DNA from: Polaribacter vadi
GTDB taxonomy: Bacteria; Bacteroidota; Bacteroidia; Flavobacteriales; Flavobacteriaceae
Length of the DNA: 64,000 nucleotides
Reading direction: 5' to 3'
Assembly (NCBI RefSeq): GCF_001761365.1
Contig: NZ_CP017477.1
Location: 828,501 to 892,500 of the forward strand
Made by a program: the position numbers and the translations under genes. Shown piece after piece: positions 8,456-16,082 of this stretch (positions are counted from its first letter, which is position 1; each line of letters starts with the position of its first letter). The notes below the pieces were generated by a model. It did no database searches, was not told the origin of the DNA, and saw nothing but the letters and a program-made list of their open reading frames with translations.

Positions 8456-8796
8456 AGATTGAAAACACAAAAGCACAAATGCGAAAAGGTGTTTTAGAAT
8501 TCTGCATTTTATCTATCTTAAATAATGGAGATGCTTATACTTCTGAAATACTCGAAACGCTAAAAGAGGCTGAGATGATTGTGGTTGAAGGAACCATTTA
8601 TCCACTTTTAACCCGATTAAAAAATGCAGGTTTGCTAACTTATAGATGGGAAGAATCAACCTCTGGACCTCCAAGAAAATATTATGTTTTAACAGAAAAT
8701 GGAGGCATGTTTTTAAAGGAATTAAGCAAAACATGGAATAATTTAATTAACTCAGTAAGCCAAGTAACTAGTAAAAAATCAACTACCAATGAATAA
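8452..8796 (+). CDS. PadR family transcriptional regulator
   Basis: A 114-residue DNA-binding protein with the PadR winged-helix layout. RKGVLEFCILSIL begins helix one, GDAYTSEILETLK is the next helical region, VVEGTIYPLLTRLKNAGLL is the recognition helix, and SGPPRKYYVLTENGG is the wing. It ends with a helix that should serve dimerisation. It overlaps the next gene, a PspC-domain protein, by 8 bases. This PadR-PspC pairing is common in Flavobacteriaceae and suggests control of its own operon; the ligand is unknown. Confidence 0.92.
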   Translation: MKIENTKAQMRKGVLEFCILSILNNGDAYTSEILETLKEAEMIVVEGTIYPLLTRLKNAGLLTYRWEESTSGPPRKYYVLTENGGMFLKELSKTWNNLINSVSQVTSKKSTTNE

Positions 8797-10477
8797 GACT
8801 ATCAACATAAATTTAGGAGGATTTTTCTTTCATATAGATGAAGTTGCCTATCAGAAATTACGAAGATATTTAGAATCTATTTCTAAGTCTTTAAGTGATG
8901 ATCCTCAAGGAAAAAATGAGATTATTGCAGATATAGAAGCAAGAATTAGTGAACTTTTATCAGAAAAAATAACGGATGCAAGACAAGTTGTTAATGAAAA
9001 CGATATTGACGATATTATTAAAATAATGGGTCAACCAGAAGACTATGCAGATGCAGAAGAAGCTTATAGCGATTCTAGTTATTCGTACCAAAGAAATACA
9101 GCTTCTAGCAGAAAATTATTTAGAGATGGAGATGACAAATTTTTAGGTGGTGTTTGTTCTGGTATTGGTCATTATTTTAATATTGATGTAATTTGGGTAA
9201 GAATTTTATTCATTGTTTTAGTGGCCTCTGGTTTTTCTCCATTAGCATACATTATTCTTTGGATTTTGTTACCTGAAGCAAAAACAACTGCAGAAAAATT
9301 GCAAATGGAAGGCGAAGCTGTAAATATCGATAATATCGAAAAAAAGATTCGCGAAGAATTTAATAATATGTCAGAAAACGTAACTGTTTTTGCCAACAAA
9401 GCATCAGAAAAAATAAAAGATGGTGCCAGCGAGTTTTCAGATAAAATGAATAAAACGTTTTCAGCAAAGACAAAAAAAAATAACGGAGCAAGCGATTTTT
9501 TTGATACAATAGGTAAAATTATACTTGCCATTTTTAAGGTAATTGGAAAGTTTATTGGTATCATCATAATATTTGTTTCTGCTGCTGTTATTTTATCTCT
9601 TATTATTGGAGGGTTTTCAATTGGAAGTTTAGAGTGGTTAAATGTAGATGGTTTAGAATATCCACCATTTTTCCATGATTCAATTTTGCCTGTTTGGTCA
9701 CTTACTTTAGCAGGATTATTACTAATAGGAATTCCTTTTTTAATCTTATTTATTTTAGGTTTAAGAATTTTATCTAGCAATGTGCAAAAACTAAGCAAAC
9801 CTGCTTCTTTATCTCTATTAGGTATTTGGCTTATTTCTTTATTAGCCATTATTTTTACTGGATTAGATTTTGGAACATCGCATGCAAATTATGGGCAATC
9901 AACAACAAAAAATACTTTAAATATTGTTGCCAATGATACGTTGCAGGTTAAAATGGTAAATGATGATACTATTTATTACAAACCAACTTTAAGAAGAAGT
10001 TCTCGAAAAGAAGAAGTAGAAGTTGATGGGGAGAAATTAGTGTACACTAATAATATAAAGGTTGATGTTAGAAAAAGTAGTTCTGATGAAAGCTATTTCA
10101 TCATTCAAAAAGAATCGAAAGGTAAAAGTAAAAGTAGCGCAAGTTTAAATTCAGAAAAAATAAAATACAAATTTAAAATTGTAGACAATACCATTATTTT
10201 AGATGCTTATTTTTTATCAGATTTCAAAAATATTTGGAAAGATGAAGAAGTAAATATTATTTTTTATCTATCAGAAAATGTAACTGTATATTTTGATGCT
10301 TCCACAAAAGACTTTTTATCTAATATTGATAATGAAGAAGATATTTATGATAAAGAAATGGTTGATCATCACTTTAAAATGACACCTAAAAATTTAACCT
10401 GCACAGATTGTGAAGTTAAAGATGATGAAAAAATCATTGATATTGAAGTGGAAACTGAACCTAAAAAAGAAGACTAA
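8789..10477 (+). CDS. PspC domain-containing membrane protein
   Basis: A 562-residue membrane protein. Residues 1-90 are a soluble domain (ININLGGFFFHIDEVAYQKL) that resembles the N-terminus of this flavobacterial PspC group. A PspC domain covers about 110-175, with RKLFRDGDDKFLGGVCSGIG and a helix ending in ILWILLPEA. A charged linker follows, then three or four helices at about 245-365, then a soluble C-terminal part of about 200 residues, acidic at its end. PspC proteins sense or counter membrane stress in other bacteria; the role here is inference. It is translated in overlap with padR and followed by a head GIN lipoprotein gene. Confidence 0.88.
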   Translation: MNKTININLGGFFFHIDEVAYQKLRRYLESISKSLSDDPQGKNEIIADIEARISELLSEKITDARQVVNENDIDDIIKIMGQPEDYADAEEAYSDSSYSYQRNTASSRKLFRDGDDKFLGGVCSGIGHYFNIDVIWVRILFIVLVASGFSPLAYIILWILLPEAKTTAEKLQMEGEAVNIDNIEKKIREEFNNMSENVTVFANKASEKIKDGASEFSDKMNKTFSAKTKKNNGASDFFDTIGKIILAIFKVIGKFIGIIIIFVSAAVILSLIIGGFSIGSLEWLNVDGLEYPPFFHDSILPVWSLTLAGLLLIGIPFLILFILGLRILSSNVQKLSKPASLSLLGIWLISLLAIIFTGLDFGTSHANYGQSTTKNTLNIVANDTLQVKMVNDDTIYYKPTLRRSSRKEEVEVDGEKLVYTNNIKVDVRKSSSDESYFIIQKESKGKSKSSASLNSEKIKYKFKIVDNTIILDAYFLSDFKNIWKDEEVNIIFYLSENVTVYFDASTKDFLSNIDNEEDIYDKEMVDHHFKMTPKNLTCTDCEVKDDEKIIDIEVETEPKKED

Positions 10478-10551
10478 GTTGTTTTTAGACAATTCAGTAC
10501 AAAAAAACCACAGTTGGGCAACCAAATTTTCTTTTTAAGCGTCTATTAAAA

Positions 10552-10559
10552 TACATTTG
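10552..10559 (+). promoter_or_regulatory. -7 box for the GIN-domain gene
   Basis: TACATTTG matches TAnnTTTG and lies 24 bases before the ATG at 10584. The TTG inside this box could be read as an upstream in-frame start, but that would put the start codon in the promoter. Confidence 0.5.
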
Positions 10560-10583
10560 AAGAGTAAAACAAAATCAACTATT

Positions 10584-11309
10584 ATGAAAACATCAATCAA
10601 AACATTTTTTTCAGTACTATTTTTAGCAACTATTTTAAGTTCTTGCAACGCAAATATGTTTAATAGTGTTAACGGAAATAATAACGTACTTACCGAAAAC
10701 AGAAGCTCAAAAGCAGATTTTACAAAAATAACCATCAGTACAGGTTTAGATTTGTACATAACTCAAGGTTCTAAAAATGAAATTGTAGTAGAAGCTGATG
10801 AAAATTTACACGACATTATTTTTACAGAAATTAATGATGGTGTTTTAAAAATTTATTCCGAGAAGAATATTTGGAGAGCAGAAGCTAAAAAAATTCATGT
10901 TACTATAAAAAATTTAGAAGCAATTACAGCTACAAGTGGTGCAGATGTATATGCTGAAGAAATGATAAAAACCAATACAATAAATGTAATTGCCACAAGT
11001 GGTGCAGATATTAGACTTTCTTTAGATGCCAATTCTGTAAGCACAACAGCTACAAGTGGTGCTGAAATTAAAATTGCTGGAATTGCAAACAATCACACTT
11101 CTACAGCAACAAGTGGCGCTTCTATAAATGGGTATGATTTAGAGAGTAAAAATGTAACTGTTAAGGTTACAAGTGGTGCAGCTATTAACATTTTTGCTTC
11201 TGAAAACATGGATGCAGTTGCTACAAGTGGTGGAGATATCGATTTTAAAGGAAATCCTAAAAAAATTAATAAAACATCCACTTCTGGAGGTAGTATTTCT
11301 GCTAAATAA
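10584..11309 (+). CDS. Head GIN domain (DUF2807) lipoprotein
   Basis: A 241-residue exported lipoprotein. The signal peptide ends with a lipobox, LATILSSC, so Cys would be lipidated. The mature part is a DUF2807 head GIN domain: after FTKITISTGLDLYITQG come six repeats of a TATSGA(D/E/S) motif spaced about 15-22 residues apart, the pattern of a right-handed beta-helix. Binding partners are unknown. These proteins commonly follow PadR/PspC genes in Bacteroidota, which points to an envelope-related job. The start at 10584 is preferred over a TTG at 10557 that sits inside the -7 box. Confidence 0.85.
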   Translation: MKTSIKTFFSVLFLATILSSCNANMFNSVNGNNNVLTENRSSKADFTKITISTGLDLYITQGSKNEIVVEADENLHDIIFTEINDGVLKIYSEKNIWRAEAKKIHVTIKNLEAITATSGADVYAEEMIKTNTINVIATSGADIRLSLDANSVSTTATSGAEIKIAGIANNHTSTATSGASINGYDLESKNVTVKVTSGAAINIFASENMDAVATSGGDIDFKGNPKKINKTSTSGGSISAK

Positions 11310-11347
11310 AAATAGCATTTAAAAATTTAATCAACCAAAAATTGATT

Positions 11348-11380
11348 TCTTGAGGTTGTAATAAACCTCAAGATTTCTTT
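11348..11380 (+). terminator. Likely terminator after the GIN gene
   Basis: TCTTGAGGTT (11348-11357) pairs with AACCTCAAGA (11364-11373) and is followed by a T-rich tail interrupted by C. This closes the padR-pspC-GIN cluster. Confidence 0.6.
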
Positions 11381-11421
11381 CATCTTTTCTTCTATTTGAA
11401 AAGAAAATCAACCAACTAATT

Positions 11422-11946
11422 ATGAATTCGTTTTTGAAACCTTTTGAAAAATCATATTTATACAAAATTGTTTTTGTCTTTATAATGTTTGTCTATTCCT
11501 TATTTACAAATGCTCAAGTTGATAAAAATTCTGAAATTTATAAAGTATTAAAAGCTAATGACAGTATTATTTTTGACAGAGCTTTTAACAATTGTGAGGT
11601 TGACAAGTTAGAATTAATAATCGCAGATGACATCGAATTTTATCATGATATTGTTGGTGTTCAAAATAGAGAAGAGTTTATAAATGCTGTTAAAAACAAT
11701 ATTTGTTCAAATCCTGGAACCTATACAAGAAAATTAGTTGAAAACTCTTTGGAGGTTCATCAACTTAAAAACAACGGAACAATTTATGGTGCCATTCAAA
11801 AAGGCAAACACGATTTTTATGTTAAAGAAAATAACAAAATTCGTAAAACAGGCACTGCACAATTTACACATCTTTGGATTTTAGAAAACGAGAAATGGAA
11901 ATTAAAACGCGTTTTAAGTTTCGATCATAAAAATGCCAAAGAATAA
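11422..11946 (+). CDS. Exported NTF2-like (DUF4440) protein
   Basis: A 174-residue protein with an N-terminal hydrophobic export segment (about residues 15-32, ending TNAQ) and an NTF2/SnoaL-like domain: LKANDSIIFDRAFNNCEV is the first helix pair, then IADDIEFYHD, and the closing strands TAQFTHLWILENEKWKLKRVLSFDH. The fold forms a cone-shaped pocket and can be enzymatic or only binding; no catalytic residues can be assigned. It is a single gene bounded by hairpins on both sides. Confidence 0.75.
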   Translation: MNSFLKPFEKSYLYKIVFVFIMFVYSLFTNAQVDKNSEIYKVLKANDSIIFDRAFNNCEVDKLELIIADDIEFYHDIVGVQNREEFINAVKNNICSNPGTYTRKLVENSLEVHQLKNNGTIYGAIQKGKHDFYVKENNKIRKTGTAQFTHLWILENEKWKLKRVLSFDHKNAKE

Positions 11947-11950
11947 AAAT

Positions 11951-11975
11951 TTATGAGAAAGCTAACTTCTCATAA
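11951..11975. repeat. Short inverted repeat after the NTF2-like gene
   Basis: TTATGAGAA (11951-11959) and TTCTCATAA (11967-11975) form a perfect 9-bp stem with a 7-base loop and no T-run. It comes just after the stop codon and before the stronger hairpin at 12011, so it may block 3' decay. Confidence 0.4.
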
Positions 11976-12010
11976 TAGTACTAATACTTGGTTTTATTAG
12001 TTTACTTGGT

Positions 12011-12050
12011 AAGTCGTCGTTTTGTATAAAAACGACGCTTACTTTTTTTT
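12011..12050 (+). terminator. Intrinsic terminator
   Basis: AAGTCGTCGTTTT (12011-12023) pairs with AAAAACGACGCTT (12028-12040) with one bulged T, followed by ACTTTTTTTT. Confidence 0.8.
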
Positions 12051-12304
12051 GTCCTAAATCTATTTTAATTTAATTATTCGTTTACACTGAAGCTTTTCAG
12101 TATATTTCATCTCCTATTTATTCTTTTTAACTGTTTAACAATTTCATTTTTCTTAATTTTTAATAAATATTCCTTAAAAGAGTGTTAACCTCTTTTGGGA
12201 TATCATTTAAAAAAAAGGAATTTCATTAGATTGTGAGTAAAATTATTCAAATAGCTTGTAATTACAATAAGTGTTTGCAATAATTATAACTGACCATTCT
12301 TAAA

Positions 12305-13063
12305 ATGAAAAAAATTATTATCCTTTTATTGTTGCTAACACTAACGTCTTGTTCATTAATTTTTCCTAGTAGAGTTTTAAAACGAAGTGGTGTTTTTAAA
12401 TCCAAAGGCGAATTGAAAGTTGTAAAAAGCGACAGAGAGGAACAAAAAATACTTTTTCTGGGAATGCGTCATATTGGTAGAAAAGAATTTTACGATGATG
12501 TTGCAAAAAAGATCGATTCTTTGCAAAAGTTAGAATATGTTGTTTTTTACGAAAATGTTAAGGATACTAAAGACGTAGATTTCTTAACAGCTAAAAATAG
12601 TGCAATGAAATTAAGAAAGTTATTTGGGTATTCTCCTGAAAAACATCTAGACACAGCCACAAACATTATAGCAGGAAAAATAAAATATAGAGGAAAATAC
12701 AAATTAATAAATCAACCAAAATATAGTGCTTTAAAAGCTGATTATTTAACTGCAACTTGGAGCGATGTTGGCTTGACTGAATTAATCACTGAATTTGAAA
12801 AAAAATATTCAGAAATAAAACTAGATAGCTGTGACTTTAAAACTGACCTAAAAAATAGAGATTATAAATGTAAAAAAGCAAAAAGAAAACTAGCTAAAAA
12901 TTTTAAAAAAGAATTTATTTCAGATTATAGAGATAAACATTTAGCCAATAAAATAATTGAAAGCAAAAAAAATAAAATTTTAGTAGTTTATGGGGCTGCA
13001 CATTACTATGGTTTATGGTGGCAATTTCAAGATTTAGATAAAAGTATTTCTACAAAAAAATAA
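12305..13063 (+). CDS. Lipoprotein resembling TraB/TIKI-type putative metalloproteases
   Basis: A 252-residue lipoprotein: MKKIIILLLLLTLTSC is a signal with lipobox LTSC. The mature part shows two GxxH motifs, GMRH at about residues 53-56 and GAAH at about 228-231, plus a glutamate in VVFYE at about 79. Two GxxH motifs with a conserved Glu are the hallmark of the TraB/PrgY/TIKI/GumN superfamily, whose TIKI members are metal-dependent proteases. The match is from motif spacing only and is not certain. The region before the second motif is very Lys-rich (about 190-225). It stands alone; no neighbour points to a substrate. Confidence 0.6.
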   Translation: MKKIIILLLLLTLTSCSLIFPSRVLKRSGVFKSKGELKVVKSDREEQKILFLGMRHIGRKEFYDDVAKKIDSLQKLEYVVFYENVKDTKDVDFLTAKNSAMKLRKLFGYSPEKHLDTATNIIAGKIKYRGKYKLINQPKYSALKADYLTATWSDVGLTELITEFEKKYSEIKLDSCDFKTDLKNRDYKCKKAKRKLAKNFKKEFISDYRDKHLANKIIESKKNKILVVYGAAHYYGLWWQFQDLDKSISTKK

Positions 13064-13107
13064 AAATATATTTTATAAACTCAACTTTCTGTATTTGCTC
13101 TAACACA

Positions 13108-13115
13108 TATATTTG
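13108..13115 (+). promoter_or_regulatory. -7 box upstream of the ergothioneine operon
   Basis: TATATTTG is an exact match to TAnnTTTG but lies 124 bases before the egtB ATG, giving a long 5' leader. The leader contains a 13-codon frame (13202-13243) whose TGA overlaps the egtB ATG. Confidence 0.5.
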
Positions 13116-13239
13116 TAACGCTATCAATAAGAATTGTAAGTTTTAAAGCTATAATTATTATCTTGGTCTCTATATTTTTAAAATCAACAGAAAACAAAAA
13201 TATGTTTACTAAAAAAGAATATATAAAACCAAAATATAA

Positions 13240-14388
13240 ATGAGTTTACTGGAAAATTATCAGCAAATAAGACAAAAAACTATTGAGTTTTGTAGTCTTT
13301 TAGAAATAGAAGATTATGCAATTCAAGTAGTTGACTTTGCGAGTCCTGCAAAATGGCATTTAGCACATACAACTTGGTTTTTCGAAACTTTTATTCTAAA
13401 AAATCAGGTAAAAGACTATCAAGAGTTTGATAAAAACTTTAATTACCTTTTTAATAGTTACTATAACAATGTTGGTAAGAGAATTTTACAAAACAACAGA
13501 GGTAATATGTCTAGACCAAGTACTAGTAAGGTTTTAGATTACAGAAAATATGTAGATGTAAAAATGCAAGAATTTCTAAAAGATATTGCTGATAAAAAAG
13601 TGATAGATTTAGTAACACTTGGTTTAAATCATGAACAACAACATCAAGAATTACTTATTACAGATGTTAAATATATGTTGGGTCATAATCCTTTGTTACC
13701 TAGTTTAGATTCAGCATTTAATTTAGTAAAAGACAGTAATATTGATACAAAAAAAATAAAAATAAAAGCTGGCATTTATGAAATTGGTTATCAAGGAAAC
13801 GATTTTTGTTATGATAATGAATTAGGAGTTCACAAAGTTTATGTAGATGATTTTGAAATAAACAATCACTTAATTACAAATGGAGAATACTTAGAGTTTA
13901 TGAATTCTGGAGGATATTCAGATTTTAATTTTTGGTTAGATGAAGGTTGGACTTGGGTTAATAATGATAAAATAAATGCACCAATGTATTGGCATAAAAT
14001 TGATAACGAATGGCATTATTACACACTTGCAGGATTGCAAAAAGTAGATAAAAATGCTATCCTGTCACACATTAATTATTACGAAGCTAGTGCTTTTGCA
14101 GAATGGAAAGGAATGCGATTACCAACCGAATTTGAATGGGAAATTGCTTCCAACAATTTAGATTGGGGAAAACGTTGGGAATGGACCAACAGTGCCTATT
14201 TAGCATACCCAAGATTCGAAAAAGAAAATGGAGCTGTTGGCGAATATAATGGCAAATTTATGAGTAATAAAATGGTCTTGAGAGGTGCATCTGTGGCTAC
14301 TTCTAAAAATCATAGTAGAAATACGTATCGCAACTTTTTTCATTCTTCAGACAGATGGCAATTTACTGGATTAAGATTAGCGAAATAA
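13240..14388 (+). CDS. egtB: Ergothioneine biosynthesis protein EgtB (sulfoxide synthase)
   Basis: A 382-residue non-heme iron enzyme that joins a thiol donor to trimethyl-histidine and oxidises the sulfur. The N-terminal DinB_2-like bundle carries the iron ligands: WHLAH (H40/H43) and HEQQH (H131, H135). The C-terminal FGE-sulfatase/SUMF1 domain runs from about residue 175, with EWKGMRLPTEFEWE, WEWTNSAY and the ending SSDRWQFTGLRLAK. The length fits EgtB. egtD starts one base after its stop. The ATG overlaps the stop of a short upstream frame (ATGA). A selenoneine synthase (SenA) is less likely because a methyltransferase gene is adjacent and no SenB gene is present. Confidence 0.92.
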   Translation: MSLLENYQQIRQKTIEFCSLLEIEDYAIQVVDFASPAKWHLAHTTWFFETFILKNQVKDYQEFDKNFNYLFNSYYNNVGKRILQNNRGNMSRPSTSKVLDYRKYVDVKMQEFLKDIADKKVIDLVTLGLNHEQQHQELLITDVKYMLGHNPLLPSLDSAFNLVKDSNIDTKKIKIKAGIYEIGYQGNDFCYDNELGVHKVYVDDFEINNHLITNGEYLEFMNSGGYSDFNFWLDEGWTWVNNDKINAPMYWHKIDNEWHYYTLAGLQKVDKNAILSHINYYEASAFAEWKGMRLPTEFEWEIASNNLDWGKRWEWTNSAYLAYPRFEKENGAVGEYNGKFMSNKMVLRGASVATSKNHSRNTYRNFFHSSDRWQFTGLRLAK

Positions 14389-14389
14389 T

Positions 14390-15337
14390 ATGAAAAATAC
14401 ATTTAAAAAAGAGGTTCAACAAGGTTTGGATGCAAACCCAAAAACGTTACCTTCAAAGTATTTTTATGATGAAAAAGGAGACGCTCTTTTTGTTAAAATC
14501 ATGAATTCTCCAGAATATTATTTAACAAGATGTGAGTTTGATATTTTTAAAAACAAAACTCAAGAACTTATTAATTCTTTTGATATTCAAAAAGATTCTT
14601 ATTTTGAGTTAATTGAATTAGGAGCTGGTGATGGTTTAAAAACAAAAGAATTACTAAAAGTATTAGTCAATAAAAAATACAATTTTGATTATCTACCAAT
14701 TGATATTTCTTCGAATGCTTTATCACTTTTAAAAGAAGATTTAAAAACTGAGATTCCAGATTTATCTATAAAAACACAACAAGGAGATTATTTTGAAGTT
14801 TTAGACTCCTTAAAAACAAGTAAAAAACCAAAAGTAATATTATTTTTAGGTTCTAACATCGGAAATATGAATGATGAATTAGCTTCAAAATTCATTTATA
14901 ATTTAGGAACAAATCTTAATTTGGGTGATAAATTATTGCTGGGTGTTGATTTGATAAAATCGAAAGAAATTGTGGGTCCAGCTTATAATGATAGTAAAGG
15001 AGTAACTGCAAAATTCAACCTTAATTTGTTAGATAGAATTAATAAAGAATTAGATGGTAATTTTGATATTAAGCAATTTAAACATCAACCAGAATATGAT
15101 GAAAAAGAAGGAATTGCAAAAAGCTTTATAATGAGTACAGCAAATCAATCTATAGAAATTAAAGCCATTGATAAAACCTATCATTTTGCAAAAGGAGAAA
15201 AAATTCACACTGAAATATCTAGAAAATATAATGATGAATTGATTCAAAAAATCATCACAGATACAGACTTTAGTTTAAAAACTAAAATTATGGATAGTAA
15301 AGCTTATTTTGCTGATTATATTTTGAATAGAAACTAA
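14390..15337 (+). CDS. egtD: L-histidine N-alpha-methyltransferase EgtD
   Basis: A 315-residue SAM-dependent enzyme that trimethylates histidine to hercynine, the first step of ergothioneine synthesis. Family features are LPSKYFYDEKGDALF and PEYYLTRCEFDIF at the N-terminus, the SAM loop ELGAGDGLKTKELL, LFLGSNIGNM in the middle, and the Glu-containing IHTEISRKY near the end, which belongs to the histidine-binding region in this family. It follows egtB after one base and precedes the racemase homologue by four bases, so the three are one operon. Confidence 0.95.
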   Translation: MKNTFKKEVQQGLDANPKTLPSKYFYDEKGDALFVKIMNSPEYYLTRCEFDIFKNKTQELINSFDIQKDSYFELIELGAGDGLKTKELLKVLVNKKYNFDYLPIDISSNALSLLKEDLKTEIPDLSIKTQQGDYFEVLDSLKTSKKPKVILFLGSNIGNMNDELASKFIYNLGTNLNLGDKLLLGVDLIKSKEIVGPAYNDSKGVTAKFNLNLLDRINKELDGNFDIKQFKHQPEYDEKEGIAKSFIMSTANQSIEIKAIDKTYHFAKGEKIHTEISRKYNDELIQKIITDTDFSLKTKIMDSKAYFADYILNRN

Positions 15338-15341
15338 CAGA

Positions 15342-16004
15342 ATGGTTAAAACTAAACTTGCAATATTAGGTCTTGGAAGTAGATCAACTTCCTTTTATTT
15401 AAAGAGACTAAATAACATTTACAATAAAAAAAATGGAGGTTATAGTACATGCCCGTTTTTACTTTTAAATGCAAATTTTGATGTAATTAATTCACTTTTA
15501 CCTGCTGTTTCAGAAAAATTAGATGCAGCAGTTTCTTATTATATCAATCAAATAAAAAATTTAAATATTGATTATTTATTGATTCCAAACATTACACTTC
15601 ATGAAACTATTGATCGATTGAATATTTCTCAAAATATCCTACATCCTGTTCATCTAAGCATTGCAAAAATCAAAGAAAACAGATGGGAAAAAGTGGTTCT
15701 GTTTGGCTCCTTATTTAGTATGAAATCCGATTATATCAAAAATCAATTTAAGGAAAATGGCATTGAGGTACTTCTCCCAAATGAAAAAGATATGGTTTTT
15801 ATTGATGAAATAAGAAAACGAATTTATAACGAATCAGAAACTGATGATTTGGTGAAAAAGTATCATTCAATTATTCAAAAATATACTGAGATAAATCCTG
15901 TAATATTATCGTGCACAGAACTATCTATCTTAAAACCAACAGACAATAAAATGCTTTTAGATATGGCAGAAATACAGATGGAAACAGCTGTAAAACAAGT
16001 TTAA
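15342..16004 (+). CDS. Aspartate/glutamate racemase family protein with one catalytic Cys
   Basis: A 220-residue protein of the Asp/Glu racemase superfamily. The N-terminus LAILGLGSRSTSFYLKRLN matches the opening of aspartate racemases. The second catalytic Cys is kept in SCTELSIL (C191). The first is not: where racemases have PCNTAH, this protein has PNITLH (residues 82-87), with Asn at the Cys position. Racemases of this fold use two cysteines, so normal racemisation is doubtful. Being third in the egtB-egtD operon, four bases after egtD, it may have a job in ergothioneine or sulfur chemistry, but that is inference from location only. Confidence 0.75.
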   Translation: MVKTKLAILGLGSRSTSFYLKRLNNIYNKKNGGYSTCPFLLLNANFDVINSLLPAVSEKLDAAVSYYINQIKNLNIDYLLIPNITLHETIDRLNISQNILHPVHLSIAKIKENRWEKVVLFGSLFSMKSDYIKNQFKENGIEVLLPNEKDMVFIDEIRKRIYNESETDDLVKKYHSIIQKYTEINPVILSCTELSILKPTDNKMLLDMAEIQMETAVKQV

Positions 16005-16026
16005 TTTAGAATATATGTATCACTTA

Positions 16027-16041
16027 TTAACTTTAAGTTAA
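16027..16041. promoter_or_regulatory. Palindrome upstream of the NmrA-type oxidoreductase
   Basis: TTAACTT-T-AAGTTAA is a perfect odd palindrome 42 bases before the ATG at 16083. Quinone reductases of the QorB kind are often controlled by HxlR-type regulators that bind such sites; no regulator gene is adjacent here. Confidence 0.35.
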
Positions 16042-16082
16042 ACCAACAGATTTTATTTCATCTAAAAACTAAAAAAAATAAT

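Larger units (their letters stand above)
11947..12304. other. Intergenic region of 358 bases
   Basis: Holds two hairpins (11951-11975 and 12011-12040). The remainder, 12051-12304, is very AT-rich. I find no exact TAnnTTTG box before the lipoprotein gene at 12305 and no open frame worth naming. Confidence 0.6.

Noticed and set aside
9172..9849. A 225-codon open frame on the minus strand
   Set aside because: It lies wholly antisense to the PspC gene, is a mirror of its low-GC codon pattern, and resembles no protein.
10929..11260. Repeated ACAAGTGGTGC units that could suggest a CRISPR-like array
   Set aside because: They are in-frame codons for the TSGA repeats of the GIN beta-helix.
13240..14388. 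Selenoneine synthase SenA
   Set aside because: A methyltransferase of the EgtD type is adjacent and no SenB-like glycosyltransferase is present.
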